From: Proteiniphilum saccharofermentans
GTDB taxonomy: Bacteria; Bacteroidota; Bacteroidia; Bacteroidales; Dysgonomonadaceae
DNA: 64,000 nt
Direction of reading: 5' to 3'
Assembly (NCBI RefSeq): GCF_900095135.1
Contig: NZ_LT605205.1
Location: forward strand, 62,001-126,000
Part shown: piece by piece, positions 37,438 to 47,404 of the stretch
Position numbering within the stretch: the stretch's first letter is position 1
Layout: every line of letters begins with the position of its first letter
The notes under the pieces: model-generated
The model's database searches: none
What the model saw: only the letters and a program-made list of their open reading frames with translations
Told to the model about the DNA's origin: nothing
Translations under genes and position numbers: made by a program

Positions 37438-38388
37438 TTAGGAGGGGCAAGTTTTTTCGCTATTATTCGCCTGATTTCTGTTTATCTCCCATTTTTTCGC
37501 GATGTAAATGATAGAACTTGCTCGCTCCGGATTGAATAGGGAGCGCATAAGGCCTATCGCACCTACTCCGAATGGCCTCCCATATTTCATCAACGGATTA
37601 CTCCCCCTGTATTTCTCACTCAGCAAGGAGATGTAAAAGGCATCCAAAGGCATACGTACTCTCTTTATTATTTTCAGGTGATGTTTGGTAAGTAGTTTTT
37701 CGACAGTATCAGGAGAGAAATGCCAGAGATGGCGTGGAATATCATAAGCAGCCCACAACTCTTTATAGAATCCTGCATCGTAGGAGTGACAGTTGGGGAG
37801 CGCAAGTACGATAATCCCTTCCGGAGTGGTAATCTCTTTTATTTTGTCGATGGTTTCATTGAGTTTTTCAAGATGTTCCAGTACATGCCACAGTGTTACG
37901 ACATTGAATGAGGAACTCTCCATCTCCCAGAAAAAATTTTCGTCATTTACCATCAAGCCTGAGCGGATAGTCGCGCTTTCCCGGGCTTTTTCATCCTTCT
38001 CGATACCCGAAACAATCCATCCTTGTTCCTTTGCTGCTTCCAGAAAGTGACCCGTGCCGCAGCCGATATCCAGTAATCGGATGGGGGGCCTGGCCGCATG
38101 AGCTGCTACCAGGCCGACTTTTTTTCTCAGCATCCTTTTCCGGAAGTAGTGGTATAGCCGGTTGATCAGCCCTTTGTATGAATCGGAATGGGAGATATAA
38201 TCCGGTGAGTCGTAATATCTGCCGATAGCATCTTCCGAAGGAAAATTATTTGTGAAACGAAACCCGCAATGGGCACAATCACAGACGGGAAATACCTCTC
38301 TGCTTGAGAAGTAATCGACACCGTCAAAAGTTTTCTTCAAATCGTTACTGCCGCAAACAGGACAGCTTGTAATGGTGATAATTGACAT
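37438..38388 (-). CDS. Class I SAM-dependent methyltransferase with N-terminal zinc-ribbon-like motif
   Basis: A 316-residue protein. It starts with two Cys pairs, SCPVCGSNDL and CDCAHCGFRF, consistent with a small zinc-binding fold. The SAM-binding core follows with motif I LLDIGCGTGHFLEAAKEQGW near residue 105 and the post-I region VTLWHVLEHL near 165. This domain order is typical of Methyltransf_23 proteins often found in cell-surface sugar or lipid modification loci. No acceptor substrate can be named. It lies between MerR and a 420-nt gap. Confidence 0.85.
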   Translation of the reverse strand: MSIITITSCPVCGSNDLKKTFDGVDYFSSREVFPVCDCAHCGFRFTNNFPSEDAIGRYYDSPDYISHSDSYKGLINRLYHYFRKRMLRKKVGLVAAHAARPPIRLLDIGCGTGHFLEAAKEQGWIVSGIEKDEKARESATIRSGLMVNDENFFWEMESSSFNVVTLWHVLEHLEKLNETIDKIKEITTPEGIIVLALPNCHSYDAGFYKELWAAYDIPRHLWHFSPDTVEKLLTKHHLKIIKRVRMPLDAFYISLLSEKYRGSNPLMKYGRPFGVGAIGLMRSLFNPERASSIIYIAKKWEINRNQANNSEKTCPS

Positions 38389-38808
38389 ATATACGGATTA
38401 AACCTATATTAGACGTTCAAAAGTACGACTATTCACGTGGAAAGACAAATTTTCTATTTTCCTTTTTATAGGAGATTAGAAAAGTATTATTGTTAACTCA
38501 ACGTTCGCATGTAAATTTGAAGCCATATATGGCTAAAGTGGGGATCTTTAGTTGTAATCATCAGAACAAGCGAAACATGATTGGTTAATATTATACCTGT
38601 TCTACAATATTTGATAGAAAAGCCAATTAAAAAATCTGTTTTTCTTGTTTAATAAATTGTAATAATTTATCTTTATAGCTTTCGATTTAGAACACCTGGC
38701 ATTAAGGGAACAAAAGTTTTAAAAGAAAGTGTCCAGGACAGAGATCAATAAGGCTCCTTAACTTAAACAGATCCAGGCCATTGATGAATTCACATAAAAA
38801 CAACCATT
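38389..38808. other. 420-nt gap with palindrome, no gene seen
   Basis: No frame of convincing composition is present. There is a perfect 14-bp palindrome AGCCATATATGGCT at 38521-38534. TTCACGTGGAA at 38432-38442 matches the inner 11 bases of a parS site on the opposite orientation, but its flanks do not match. The gap is divergent, so promoters for both neighbours must lie here; none fits the consensus well. Confidence 0.4.
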
Positions 38809-39756
38809 ATGCAGTATTCTAGAAGACAATTTATTAAATCTGCGGCTGTCATTGCAGGAGCAGCGGCAGTCAATCCCCTCTCTTCCGCCGTTACACCTTC
38901 GGTTTCAGGATCTGTCTGGCAGAGCGGATCTACGCAGGGAATGAAGAAGGTGACCTTAAAAAAGAGTTTAGGGTTTGGAATGATCGATGAGAAATTGTCA
39001 CTAACCGAAAAATTCAAACTGGTCAGGGATTTGGGTTTCGATGGAGTGGAACTCAACAGCCCGGTAGACTTGCCGATAGCGGAGATACTTGACGCAAAAG
39101 AAAAATCAGGGATTGAACTCCCGTCGGTAGTGAATAAGGATCACTGGAAATTGCCACTTTCCGATCCCGATCCGGAAGTGAGAAAGAAGTGTATCCAGTC
39201 GGTAGCCGCTTCACTTCGGGATGTGAAGGAACTGGGTGGTGATACCGTATTGGTGGTACCTGGAGTTGTCAATGAAAAGGTATCGTATGAACAGGCATAT
39301 ATCAATTCGCAGAACTCTATCCGTGAATTGATCCCTTTTGCAGAGGAGACCGGCATGCAGATTGCCCTGGAGAATGTATGGAACAATTTCCTCATCAGCC
39401 CCGTGGAAGCCAAAAGATATGTCGATGAGATCAATCATCCGCTGGTGGGATGGTATTTCGACATCGGTAATGTGTTGCGTTATGGATGGCCGGAACATTG
39501 GATCCGTACATTGAACAGGCGTATCATGAAACTCCATATCAAGGAATTCAGCCGTGAGTTGATGAATTCAAAAGGATTGTGGGAAGGTTTTAAGGTGGAT
39601 CTGTTGAAGGGAGACAATAACTGGCCGGTGGTCATGGAAGCAGTACGTGAGATCGGTCACACGGGCGGATGGCTCACCGCTGAGGTTCCGGGTGGAAACA
39701 GGGATCATCTGAAAAAGATCTCCATGCAGATGGATGAGATTATTGGATATTTGTAA
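38809..39756 (+). CDS. Tat-exported sugar phosphate isomerase/epimerase family protein
   Basis: A 315-residue TIM-barrel protein of the xylose-isomerase-like/AP endonuclease 2 superfamily. The N-terminus SRRQFIKSAAVIAGAAAVNP is a twin-arginine signal, so the protein is exported folded. Barrel metal ligands appear as LENVWNNF near residue 185, GWYFDIGNVLRYG near 220, KLHIKEF near 245 and AEVPGG near 290. Periplasmic relatives act as hydroxypyruvate isomerase-like or sugar epimerases in carbohydrate use. The substrate is unknown. It stands alone, upstream of alaS. Confidence 0.85.
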   Translation: MQYSRRQFIKSAAVIAGAAAVNPLSSAVTPSVSGSVWQSGSTQGMKKVTLKKSLGFGMIDEKLSLTEKFKLVRDLGFDGVELNSPVDLPIAEILDAKEKSGIELPSVVNKDHWKLPLSDPDPEVRKKCIQSVAASLRDVKELGGDTVLVVPGVVNEKVSYEQAYINSQNSIRELIPFAEETGMQIALENVWNNFLISPVEAKRYVDEINHPLVGWYFDIGNVLRYGWPEHWIRTLNRRIMKLHIKEFSRELMNSKGLWEGFKVDLLKGDNNWPVVMEAVREIGHTGGWLTAEVPGGNRDHLKKISMQMDEIIGYL

Positions 39757-39846
39757 TATGTTATAATGGCCTTATTCATCACGATATAATACAAACAACT
39801 TATTTACCTGTTTCACGACTTCCCCTTCACGGTTTTTATTCACACA

Positions 39847-39878
39847 CTTGGGGATACGAAGTTTTTCATGTAATTTTG
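39847..39878 (+). promoter_or_regulatory. Promoter of alaS
   Basis: CTTG (39847-39850), a 20-nt spacer and TAATTTTG (39871-39878) match the Bacteroidetes promoter with one mismatch in the -33 element. It supports the alaS start at 39919 rather than the longer frame. Confidence 0.65.
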
Positions 39879-39918
39879 CATCTTGTTTAGAATAAATAAG
39901 AAGCAAAGAATAGTTTAT

Positions 39919-42537
39919 ATGATCACTTCCAAAGAGATAAGACAATCGTTTAAAGATTTCTTTCAATCGAAAGAACACCGGATCGTGCCTTCGGCTCCCA
40001 TGGTGATAAAGGATGACCCTACACTGATGTTTACCAACGCGGGTATGAATCAGTTTAAGGATATTATTCTGGGAAATGCGCCGGTAAAATATCCTCGCGT
40101 AGCCGATTCGCAGAAATGTCTGCGCGTGAGCGGTAAACATAACGATCTGGAGGAGGTGGGACATGATACTTACCACCATACCATGTTCGAGATGCTGGGC
40201 AACTGGTCGTTCGGCGACTATTTCAAGAAAGAGGCTATTGCATGGGCATGGGAGTATCTGACGGAGGTGCTTAGATTAGATAAAGAACGGTTGTACGTCA
40301 CCGTTTTTGAAGGAGCTGCTGAAGAAAATCTCGCACGGGACGATGAGGCAGCTGCTTACTGGGAAGAATACCTGCCCAAAGAACGGATTATCAATGGCAA
40401 TAAACATGATAATTTCTGGGAGATGGGCGATACGGGCCCCTGCGGTCCCTGTTCCGAAATTCATATCGATATCCGTCCGGAAGAAGAACGGACTAAAATA
40501 GACGGATTGTCGCTCGTGAATCAGGGTCATCCTCAGGTGATTGAGATATGGAACCTGGTGTTTATGCAGTATAACCGTAAGGCAGATGGTTCACTGGAGC
40601 CGCTCCCCGCTAAAGTGATTGATACCGGAATGGGTTTTGAACGACTCTGTATGGCTGTACAGGGTAAACTGTCGAATTATGATACCGATCTTTTCCAGCC
40701 CATAATCCGAAAAATAGGAGAAATAAGTAATGCACTTTATGGCGAAGATCCCGCGAAAGATGTGGCAATGCGCGTTGTTGCCGACCATCTGCGTACCATC
40801 GCTTTCTCCATTACCGACGGACAACTTCCATCAAATGCCAAAGCGGGTTATGTGATCCGCCGTATCCTGCGGCGCGCGGTGCGTTACGGTTACACTTTCC
40901 TGGGAATGCACGAGTCATTTATGTACAGGCTGATCCCCACGCTTATTGAAGTGATGGGTGATGCTTATCCCGAACTGGCAGCACAGCAGATACTTATTGA
41001 GAAGGTAATGAAAGAGGAAGAAGAGTCATTCCTGCGTACACTGGAAACCGGTATCCGTCTCTTGGAAAAAAACCTGCCCGAACAGGAGGGTGGGGTGTTG
41101 AGCGGCGAAGTGGCTTTCCAGCTCTATGATACTTTTGGTTTCCCGCTGGATTTAACAGAACTGATCCTGCGTGAACACGGAATGACGGTCGACGTGGGCG
41201 GTTTTAATACCGAAATGGAGAAACAGAAACAACGTGCCCGTAATGCCGCTGCGGTAGAGACCGGCGATTGGACTAAAGTACGTGATGGTGAACCGGAGTT
41301 TACAGGATATGACGAAACTGAAACCGAGACCCGTATCCTCCGTTACCGTGCTGTAAAACAAAAGAACAGGGAATTCTTTCAGATTGTCCTTTCCCGTTCA
41401 CCCTTTTATGCTGAAATGGGGGGGCAGGTAGGGGATACCGGCTGGCTGATTCCCGAAGAAGGCGAGAAGACCGATATTTTTGATACCAAGCGGGAGAATA
41501 ATCTTGCGGTGCATTTTACGCGGAAATTGCCGGCGAATATAGAAGGAACCTTTACTGCCCGGATCGATACGGAAAAGCGGACGGCTACCGAATGTAACCA
41601 TACTGCTACCCACCTGATGCACGAGGCACTTCGTGAGGTATTGGGCATGCATGTGGAACAAAAAGGGTCGTATGTATCTCCTGAACTGTTGCGGTTCGAC
41701 TTCTCCCACTTCGGGAAGATGACTCCCGAAGAGATCCGTGAAGTGGAAAGACGGGTGACGGCAAAGATACGGAGTAATTATCCGATTGAAGAGCATCGTC
41801 ATGTACCCATTGAAGAGGCAAAAGCCCAGGGAGCAATGGCGTTGTTTGGTGAGAAATACGGTGATGACGTGCGTACCGTCCGTTTCGGTTCTTCTATTGA
41901 ATTGTGCGGTGGTACGCATATCTCATCTACGGGACGTATCGGCACATTCCGTATTATTACCGAGAGTGCCATTTCAGCCGGTGTACGCCGTATCGAGGCG
42001 GTAACGGCAAAAGTGTGTGAAGATTATCTTTATGCTAAAGAGGATGCATTAGTCGAGATAAAGAATCTATTGCATAATGTACCTGATGTGATGCAAGGGA
42101 TCCGCCGGTTACTTGCCGACAACGAAGAGATGGAAAAAGAGATCCGGGAGTATGTGAAAGAGAAAACCGAACAGTTGAAGCAGCGAATTATCGATAAAAA
42201 GCAGGATATCCAGGGTATAACTCTCTTTAAGCTGATCATGCCGATAGGATCGGTTGATGTGGTGAAAGATATCGCTTACCAACTGAAAGGACAGTTCCCG
42301 GAGAAGATGATGTTTGTGGCCGGAACTTCTGCCGATGGAAAACCCAGTCTTACCGTTATGCTGAGCGATGATCTGGTGGCCGGAGGATTACATGCCGGGA
42401 ATATGGTGCGTGAAGCGGCCAGGCAGATTCAGGGCGGCGGCGGCGGACAACCTCACTTCGCCACAGCGGGCGGCAAGAACGCCGATGGGCTGATTGCCGC
42501 TGTAGAGTCGATCGTACAGAAACTGAATGATTTTTGA
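39919..42537 (+). CDS. alaS: Alanyl-tRNA synthetase
   Basis: An 872-residue class II synthetase started at [20 protein letters not shown]. The catalytic core has the class II motifs ([34 protein letters not shown]). The editing domain has [15 protein letters not shown] near residue 560 and CGGTH near 662, which bind the zinc used to clear mischarged Ser/Gly. The C-Ala domain ends with [16 protein letters not shown]. It is complete and of normal length. The gene downstream is convergent; the gap holds only low-complexity repeats. Confidence 0.97.
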   Translation: MITSKEIRQSFKDFFQSKEHRIVPSAPMVIKDDPTLMFTNAGMNQFKDIILGNAPVKYPRVADSQKCLRVSGKHNDLEEVGHDTYHHTMFEMLGNWSFGDYFKKEAIAWAWEYLTEVLRLDKERLYVTVFEGAAEENLARDDEAAAYWEEYLPKERIINGNKHDNFWEMGDTGPCGPCSEIHIDIRPEEERTKIDGLSLVNQGHPQVIEIWNLVFMQYNRKADGSLEPLPAKVIDTGMGFERLCMAVQGKLSNYDTDLFQPIIRKIGEISNALYGEDPAKDVAMRVVADHLRTIAFSITDGQLPSNAKAGYVIRRILRRAVRYGYTFLGMHESFMYRLIPTLIEVMGDAYPELAAQQILIEKVMKEEEESFLRTLETGIRLLEKNLPEQEGGVLSGEVAFQLYDTFGFPLDLTELILREHGMTVDVGGFNTEMEKQKQRARNAAAVETGDWTKVRDGEPEFTGYDETETETRILRYRAVKQKNREFFQIVLSRSPFYAEMGGQVGDTGWLIPEEGEKTDIFDTKRENNLAVHFTRKLPANIEGTFTARIDTEKRTATECNHTATHLMHEALREVLGMHVEQKGSYVSPELLRFDFSHFGKMTPEEIREVERRVTAKIRSNYPIEEHRHVPIEEAKAQGAMALFGEKYGDDVRTVRFGSSIELCGGTHISSTGRIGTFRIITESAISAGVRRIEAVTAKVCEDYLYAKEDALVEIKNLLHNVPDVMQGIRRLLADNEEMEKEIREYVKEKTEQLKQRIIDKKQDIQGITLFKLIMPIGSVDVVKDIAYQLKGQFPEKMMFVAGTSADGKPSLTVMLSDDLVAGGLHAGNMVREAARQIQGGGGGQPHFATAGGKNADGLIAAVESIVQKLNDF

Positions 42538-42569
42538 TTTGATAATGTGATGATTTACTGATGTGTTGA

Positions 42570-42603
42570 TTGGTAATTAGTAATTAATAATTTGGTAATT
42601 AAA
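42570..42603. repeat. TAATT-rich low-complexity repeat
   Basis: GGTAATTAGTAATTAATAATT and GGTAATTAAATTAC make up the gap between alaS and the convergent acyltransferase gene. The string TAATTAGTAATT is shared with 54078-54089 in the apgM-thrC gap. Confidence 0.6.
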
Positions 42604-43914
42604 TTACAATCGGATAAGCTCCAGTACCCTCTTCCACGTATCCGGGTGCTGTTTTGTGAACCGGCGTACTTTACTGTCCCGCAGGGTTGTTTTAAGCCAC
42701 TTGCGCCAGTAGAGGGCAAAATAGAAGGTGAGCGGCATCAGGATAAAATAACCGAGCGCCAGCAGCCAGTCCTTTGTAACGGCACCGACGATAAGCGACT
42801 GGATCAGGTCGAATATGGGGACAAAAAAGAGTCCCGCGGCATATCTTGCCGATGGGATAAACTGCTTATCCTTGAACAGACCTGATAACTTTTTATTGAT
42901 CAGGATGGGGAAGATACCATTCAGGAATCCCAGGAATGCTATAGGAGCGCTAAGGATAAGTGCCATGAAACGGGCAAAAAGATTCCATCCGGAGGAAGGT
43001 TTCCATAGCCGGTCTTTCGAAGTGAGTCCATGCTCTTTCAATAGGGCGTGGGCTTCACGAAAACCGGCTGTTTTTTGATCGAATTCCGTGCGATTGTCTT
43101 CGTACAGTTCATCCAGTCTTTTCACGATATAAAGCGATGCCTGCAGAAAATCGTCTTTCCTCCCGGAGAATTTTTCCCTTGCAATCCGGTCGCCATTCCA
43201 GTCAATGGCGTGAGAGTATTCATTATAAAACTCATCATTCCATATATTGACCACCATCGATTTGAGCCGGTTTTCCAGCTCCTGCCTCAACTGATTGATC
43301 GCCAGGACGGAATTCTCATTATACATATCCTTGTAACCGGAGACTTCGATGGGTGTACCGAAAGTAACATAAACGTCCGACAGAAAACCGAACATATCCC
43401 TGTAATAGATAGATACGGGAACAATCTGGCTCCGCAGTTGAAAGTCGACGGATGCTTCGGTGGGTAATACGATGCGGGGAACAGCTTTTTGTATAGGTAA
43501 AAGCGATTGCTTAGGGTTATGTTTTGCTTCGGGAAAGAGCGCGATAGGATTATTTTTTCGCAGGATACGGGCGGCATTGTTGAAGATCTCATTATTTTTG
43601 TCCAGGTTATCCTTGCCGTCGCGGATGCGGAAGACCGGCATAATACGCATTCCTCTCAGCAGCCATGCCATAAAGCTCTTTTTAAAAATATCGGCACGCG
43701 CCAGAAATACAATCTGTTTACGGTGATAGCTGGCGAAGACCAGTATCAGTGCGTCTATCAGTGCATTGCGGTGGTTAGGAGCGAAGATGATCGCTCTTTT
43801 TTTGGATACATTTTCCTTCTTTCCGACAAATACCAGTTTCCTGAAGTTTAATCTCAGGGCGGTATTCACCGGTATCTTGGCCAATGCATAACGAAAATCG
43901 TAACGGTATATCAT
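42604..43914 (-). CDS. PlsC-like 1-acyl-glycerol-3-phosphate acyltransferase
   Basis: About 436 residues, started at MIYRYDFRYALAKIPVNTAL; the longer frame would overlap the upstream transporter gene. The acyltransferase motif I reads IFAPNHRNALIDALIL near residue 45, with the catalytic His-Asp pair one residue further apart than the textbook HX4D. FPEAKHNPKQSLLPIQKAVPRIV near 140 is motif III. Two hydrophobic segments near residues 305-330 and 375-405 anchor it to the inner membrane. It should transfer acyl chains in phospholipid synthesis, though substrate choice is uncertain. Confidence 0.85.
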   Translation of the reverse strand: MIYRYDFRYALAKIPVNTALRLNFRKLVFVGKKENVSKKRAIIFAPNHRNALIDALILVFASYHRKQIVFLARADIFKKSFMAWLLRGMRIMPVFRIRDGKDNLDKNNEIFNNAARILRKNNPIALFPEAKHNPKQSLLPIQKAVPRIVLPTEASVDFQLRSQIVPVSIYYRDMFGFLSDVYVTFGTPIEVSGYKDMYNENSVLAINQLRQELENRLKSMVVNIWNDEFYNEYSHAIDWNGDRIAREKFSGRKDDFLQASLYIVKRLDELYEDNRTEFDQKTAGFREAHALLKEHGLTSKDRLWKPSSGWNLFARFMALILSAPIAFLGFLNGIFPILINKKLSGLFKDKQFIPSARYAAGLFFVPIFDLIQSLIVGAVTKDWLLALGYFILMPLTFYFALYWRKWLKTTLRDSKVRRFTKQHPDTWKRVLELIRL

Positions 43915-43958
43915 ATCTTGGATGTTTTGATCAATAATATCAGGGAAACAGGATTGGT

Positions 43959-44924
43959 TTAAGGCATTACTGCGGGAGTAATCACACGTCTTCTCCAGTA
44001 AAAAGCCAACAAGAGCCCGGCAACGATATGCCATATTCCCCACCATGCGGCGATAAAGGCCATCCCTCCCAGATGTAATTCGGGTGGGAATATCCTTGGA
44101 TTAAAGATCAGTGCAAGTCCCAGTCCCGAGTTCTGGATACCGGTCTCTATGGAAATGGTTCTGCTGTTGATTTCGCTTACTTTGAATGTTTTCGGTAAGA
44201 AATATCCGCTTAAAAATGCCAATCCGTTATGGATAAGTACCAGAAAGAATATCAAATGGATATAGCGTAGGAAGAGGTCAAAATTTCCTGCCAGGGCTGC
44301 CACGATGAAACCCACGAAAAAGATGATAGAAGCGGCCTGTACACTTCTGTCGATTTTTCTTGCGAATACCGGGAATTTTATCCCCACGAACATTCCCAGA
44401 ATCACGGGGATACCCAGGATCAGGAAGACAGTCCGGAACATCTCTACCGGATCAATTGTGATAGGAACCAGCAAGGGTGAATGCTTCGCATAGAGTCCAC
44501 CCCAGAAGGCAAAATTGAACGGTGTCATAAAGAGGCTCATCACGGTAGTGATGGCGGTGAGACTTACTGAGAGAGTGATATTCGATTTCGATATGGAGGA
44601 GATCAGATTCGATACGTTACCACCGGGGCAGGCTGCTACCAATATCATCCCCATAGCTACGGCGGTACTGGGACGAAGCAGGATCACCAAGACAAAAGTA
44701 AATGCCGGAAGAAGTATATATTGCGCAATAACACCCAGTAATACCGGTTTCGGGTTGAATGCCAGTGTTTTAAAGTGCTGAGGCTTGATGCTTAGTGCCA
44801 CACCGAACATGATAAAGGCAATGGCGATATTCATCAGGTTGACACTCTCCTGGTTAAAGTTTAGCCGGACCGTGTCGAGTTGTTCCAGATTTCCGAAAAG
44901 GGACAATAATGGAGTGAATTGCAT
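43959..44924 (-). CDS. Bile acid:sodium symporter (BASS) family transporter
   Basis: A 321-residue membrane protein with about ten hydrophobic segments, started at MQFTPLLSLFGNLEQLD. Family landmarks are GVALSIKPQHF near residue 48, VAACPGGNVSNLISSISKSNI near 110 (the sodium-site loop, quoted in part) and ISIETGIQNSGLGLAL near 255. These inner-membrane symporters move organic anions with sodium; in bacteria the substrate is usually not bile acid (pantoate, pyruvate and others are known). It precedes the acyltransferase gene by 44 nt on the same strand. Confidence 0.92.
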   Translation of the reverse strand: MQFTPLLSLFGNLEQLDTVRLNFNQESVNLMNIAIAFIMFGVALSIKPQHFKTLAFNPKPVLLGVIAQYILLPAFTFVLVILLRPSTAVAMGMILVAACPGGNVSNLISSISKSNITLSVSLTAITTVMSLFMTPFNFAFWGGLYAKHSPLLVPITIDPVEMFRTVFLILGIPVILGMFVGIKFPVFARKIDRSVQAASIIFFVGFIVAALAGNFDLFLRYIHLIFFLVLIHNGLAFLSGYFLPKTFKVSEINSRTISIETGIQNSGLGLALIFNPRIFPPELHLGGMAFIAAWWGIWHIVAGLLLAFYWRRRVITPAVMP

Positions 44925-44949
44925 TGGATGACTAATTGATTGTAAGTTA

Positions 44950-44957
44950 CAAAAGTA
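44950..44957 (-). promoter_or_regulatory. -7 element upstream of the BASS transporter
   Basis: TACTTTTG on the minus strand fits TAnnTTTG, 26 nt before the start. The -33 element is not clear. Confidence 0.4.
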
Positions 44958-45100
44958 CAAAAATTATCATTCTGAAACATCCTGAGATTTTTTTGGTAAT
45001 AAGTTTGATTGGTTTTTTGAGATAAAATTTTGTTTTGTTGCTCTTTTTTCTTTTTTTTGTAATCTGAGAGAAGGCAAATCAACTAATCAAAAATACCGGG

Positions 45101-45132
45101 ATTGAGCATATTTAATAATACCGTTACCTTTT
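45101..45132 (+). promoter_or_regulatory. Probable promoter of the GMC dehydrogenase operon
   Basis: ATTG (45101-45104), a 20-nt spacer and TACCTTTT (45125-45132, followed by G) each deviate by one base from TTTG and TAnnTTTG. The start codon used is 88 nt further on. Confidence 0.45.
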
Positions 45133-45219
45133 GCAGATGAAAAGGTGATTCTCTTTCGATATTTATAGTGAATTTCAATGGATCGTTTTGGTTTGGATAT
45201 CAAATATTTGGATTTTCAT

Positions 45220-45765
45220 ATGATTAATCGACGTCAGTTTGTCAAGCGGGCAGCCATCTGTTACGGTTCCCTACTGCTGTTACCCGGCTGTGTGCGCAGG
45301 GTGGAAAAAGAATTCTACCGTGTCTTCTCCAGGGAGGAAGCAGAGTGTCTGGGGTGTATCTGTGAGCAATTTATTCCTTCCGATGAGTTTGCCGGAGCAC
45401 GTGATGCGGGAGTTGTCAACTTTATCGATAAATTACTTTACCAACGTTTCCCTGAGTTGACCGAACCTTACAAAAACGGGTTGGGATCTTTGGAAGAGTT
45501 TTGCAGGGAAACATACGGAAGAACTTTCGCACAACTGGAATGGAATGTCCAGCATTTCGTGCTCGTGCAAATGGAAAAAGGTGGACTCCCCCCGTCTTTC
45601 TGGGGAAAAATTAACCAGAAAGAGTTTTTCAACATTGTGCTCCGTAATACCATGCAGGGCTTTTACGGTTCTCCCCGCCATGGAGGTAATAAGAACTACG
45701 TGAGTTTTCGAATGATGCGGTTGGATTTCCCGTTATTAATAGGGCAGAACAGATATGAAGAATAA
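45220..45765 (+). CDS. Gluconate 2-dehydrogenase subunit 3 family protein, Tat lipoprotein
   Basis: A 181-residue small subunit started at MINRRQFVKRAAICYGSLLL. NRRQFVKRA is a twin-arginine signal and LLLPGC is a lipobox, so the protein is probably exported folded and lipid-anchored. The mature part has the family pattern SREEAECLGCICEQFIPSDE, GARDAGVVNFIDKLL and FWGKINQKEFFNIVLRNTMQGFYGSPRHGGN. In gluconate/sorbitol/fructose dehydrogenases this subunit carries the flavoprotein through the Tat system as a hitchhiker. Its stop overlaps the next gene by 11 nt, so the two are coupled. A 14-codon longer start is possible but would bury the Tat motif. Confidence 0.88.
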   Translation: MINRRQFVKRAAICYGSLLLLPGCVRRVEKEFYRVFSREEAECLGCICEQFIPSDEFAGARDAGVVNFIDKLLYQRFPELTEPYKNGLGSLEEFCRETYGRTFAQLEWNVQHFVLVQMEKGGLPPSFWGKINQKEFFNIVLRNTMQGFYGSPRHGGNKNYVSFRMMRLDFPLLIGQNRYEE

Positions 45766-47404
45766 CCGTAAGACCGCGATTGTGATTGGAGCGGGAGCAG
45801 GCGGTGGGGTCATCGCAAAGGAGCTCGCCACCCACGGCATCCATGTCACTCTGTTTGAAAGGGGAGGATGGCCGGATTACGACAAGCATATCAATGATGA
45901 ATTGATTTCACAGCGGGTACAGGAACTGGGCTCCGCATTCGGGCCGGATTGGAAAAGGAATCCCCGAGTAGTTATAGGGGATGACGGGAGTAAACATATA
46001 GTTACACCCCAGAATGGTGGTTATAACCATGTGGCAGCTTGTGTAGGTTCAGGTACGGTCTCTTACGGTGCGATGGCATGGCGTTTTATGCCGGAGGATT
46101 TTCACCTGAAATCGATCTATGGTCCTGTAGAAGGCTCTACTCTGGAAGACTGGCCGTTCTCGTATGAAGAACTGGCGCCCTATTACACGAAGGCAGAGCA
46201 TGAAATAGGTGTGGCAGGGGATATGAGCGGGAATCCTTTCGCTCCCAATCGAGAGGAACCTTACCCGATGCCGTCCTTTGAATATAATAAGGAAGGGCGT
46301 TTCCTGGCAAAAGTATGCAAAGAAATGGGATTGCACCCTTTCCCGATACCCATGCTTCGGAACTCGGTTCCCTACAATGGGAGGCCAGGATGTATCAGGA
46401 ACCGTACTTGCTGCGGTTATGCCTGCCCGGTGGATGCCAAGAACGGGACGCACAACACCGTTATACCCGTAGCCATGCAGACTGGCAATTGCCAGGTAAA
46501 GACCCATTGTTTTGTCTATAAAGTCCATACCGACGGCCAGCAACAGGCAACGGCTGTCTCCTACTTCGACGAAAAGAATAAAAGCCGGCAGATGGAGGCG
46601 GATATCATTGTTGTAGCGGCTTCTGCTACGGAGACAGCGCGCCTCCTGCTAAACTCCAAATCGCAGCAATTTCCCAAAGGGATAGGCAATGATAACGACT
46701 GGGTAGGGCGTAACCTGCAGGGACACGCATATACAGGTGCAACAGGGATATTTGATTTCGATGTCCTCGATCTCCAGGGCCCAGGCGCTTGTGTTGCCAT
46801 AATGGATTATAATCACCATAACGAAGGTATCGTTGGAGGAGGTTTGCTGGCCAATGAGTTTTTTATGATGCCATATGCCTTTTCCGGTTTCAGGCCGGGT
46901 GGGTCACCCCGGTGGGGGGCTGAACATAAACGGTTCCAGCGTGAGAATTATTACCGGGTGAGCCGTATGATAGGACCTATACAGGAAATGCCCAATTTTG
47001 ATATGCGGGTGACAGTAGACGAAACGGTAAGGGATTATTGGGGGGTACCGGTTGCAGCCATCTCCGGATCACGTCATCCCATTGATCAAAAGCATTGTGC
47101 TTTCCTTTCGGGGAAAGCACTGGAGATCATGCAACGTGCAGGAGCCTCCCGGGCATGGGCACATGGCGGTGGAGGGGGAATGACAGGCGGGCAACACCAG
47201 GCAGGTACATGCCGTATGGGAGATGATCCGGCCACATCGGTTGTCGACCGGTTTTGCAGGGTGCATGATCTGGATAACCTCTATATCGCCGATGGAAGCG
47301 TATTGGTCACCAACGGCGGTTTTAACCCGGTTCTTACCATTATGGCCATGGCTTACCGTACCGGTGAACAGATTGTGAAAAAATATACAGGGGGTGAGGC
47401 ATGA
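45755..47404 (+). CDS. GMC-family FAD dehydrogenase (gluconate/sorbitol dehydrogenase-like large subunit)
   Basis: A 549-residue flavoprotein. The FAD-binding fold begins at AIVIGAGAGGGVIAKELATHG near residue 9, and the GMC C-terminal domain has GGGGMTGGQHQAGTCRMGDDP near 470 (quoted within limits) and the final LYIADGSVLVTNGGFNPVLT. It lacks its own signal peptide, as expected if it crosses the membrane bound to the Tat subunit encoded just upstream. A cysteine-rich stretch, RNRTCCGYACPVDAKNG near 215, matches the insert of dehydrogenases that feed cytochromes, not oxygen. It should oxidise a sugar or sugar acid in the periplasm. Its stop overlaps the cytochrome start (ATGA). Confidence 0.9.
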   Translation: MKNNRKTAIVIGAGAGGGVIAKELATHGIHVTLFERGGWPDYDKHINDELISQRVQELGSAFGPDWKRNPRVVIGDDGSKHIVTPQNGGYNHVAACVGSGTVSYGAMAWRFMPEDFHLKSIYGPVEGSTLEDWPFSYEELAPYYTKAEHEIGVAGDMSGNPFAPNREEPYPMPSFEYNKEGRFLAKVCKEMGLHPFPIPMLRNSVPYNGRPGCIRNRTCCGYACPVDAKNGTHNTVIPVAMQTGNCQVKTHCFVYKVHTDGQQQATAVSYFDEKNKSRQMEADIIVVAASATETARLLLNSKSQQFPKGIGNDNDWVGRNLQGHAYTGATGIFDFDVLDLQGPGACVAIMDYNHHNEGIVGGGLLANEFFMMPYAFSGFRPGGSPRWGAEHKRFQRENYYRVSRMIGPIQEMPNFDMRVTVDETVRDYWGVPVAAISGSRHPIDQKHCAFLSGKALEIMQRAGASRAWAHGGGGGMTGGQHQAGTCRMGDDPATSVVDRFCRVHDLDNLYIADGSVLVTNGGFNPVLTIMAMAYRTGEQIVKKYTGGEA

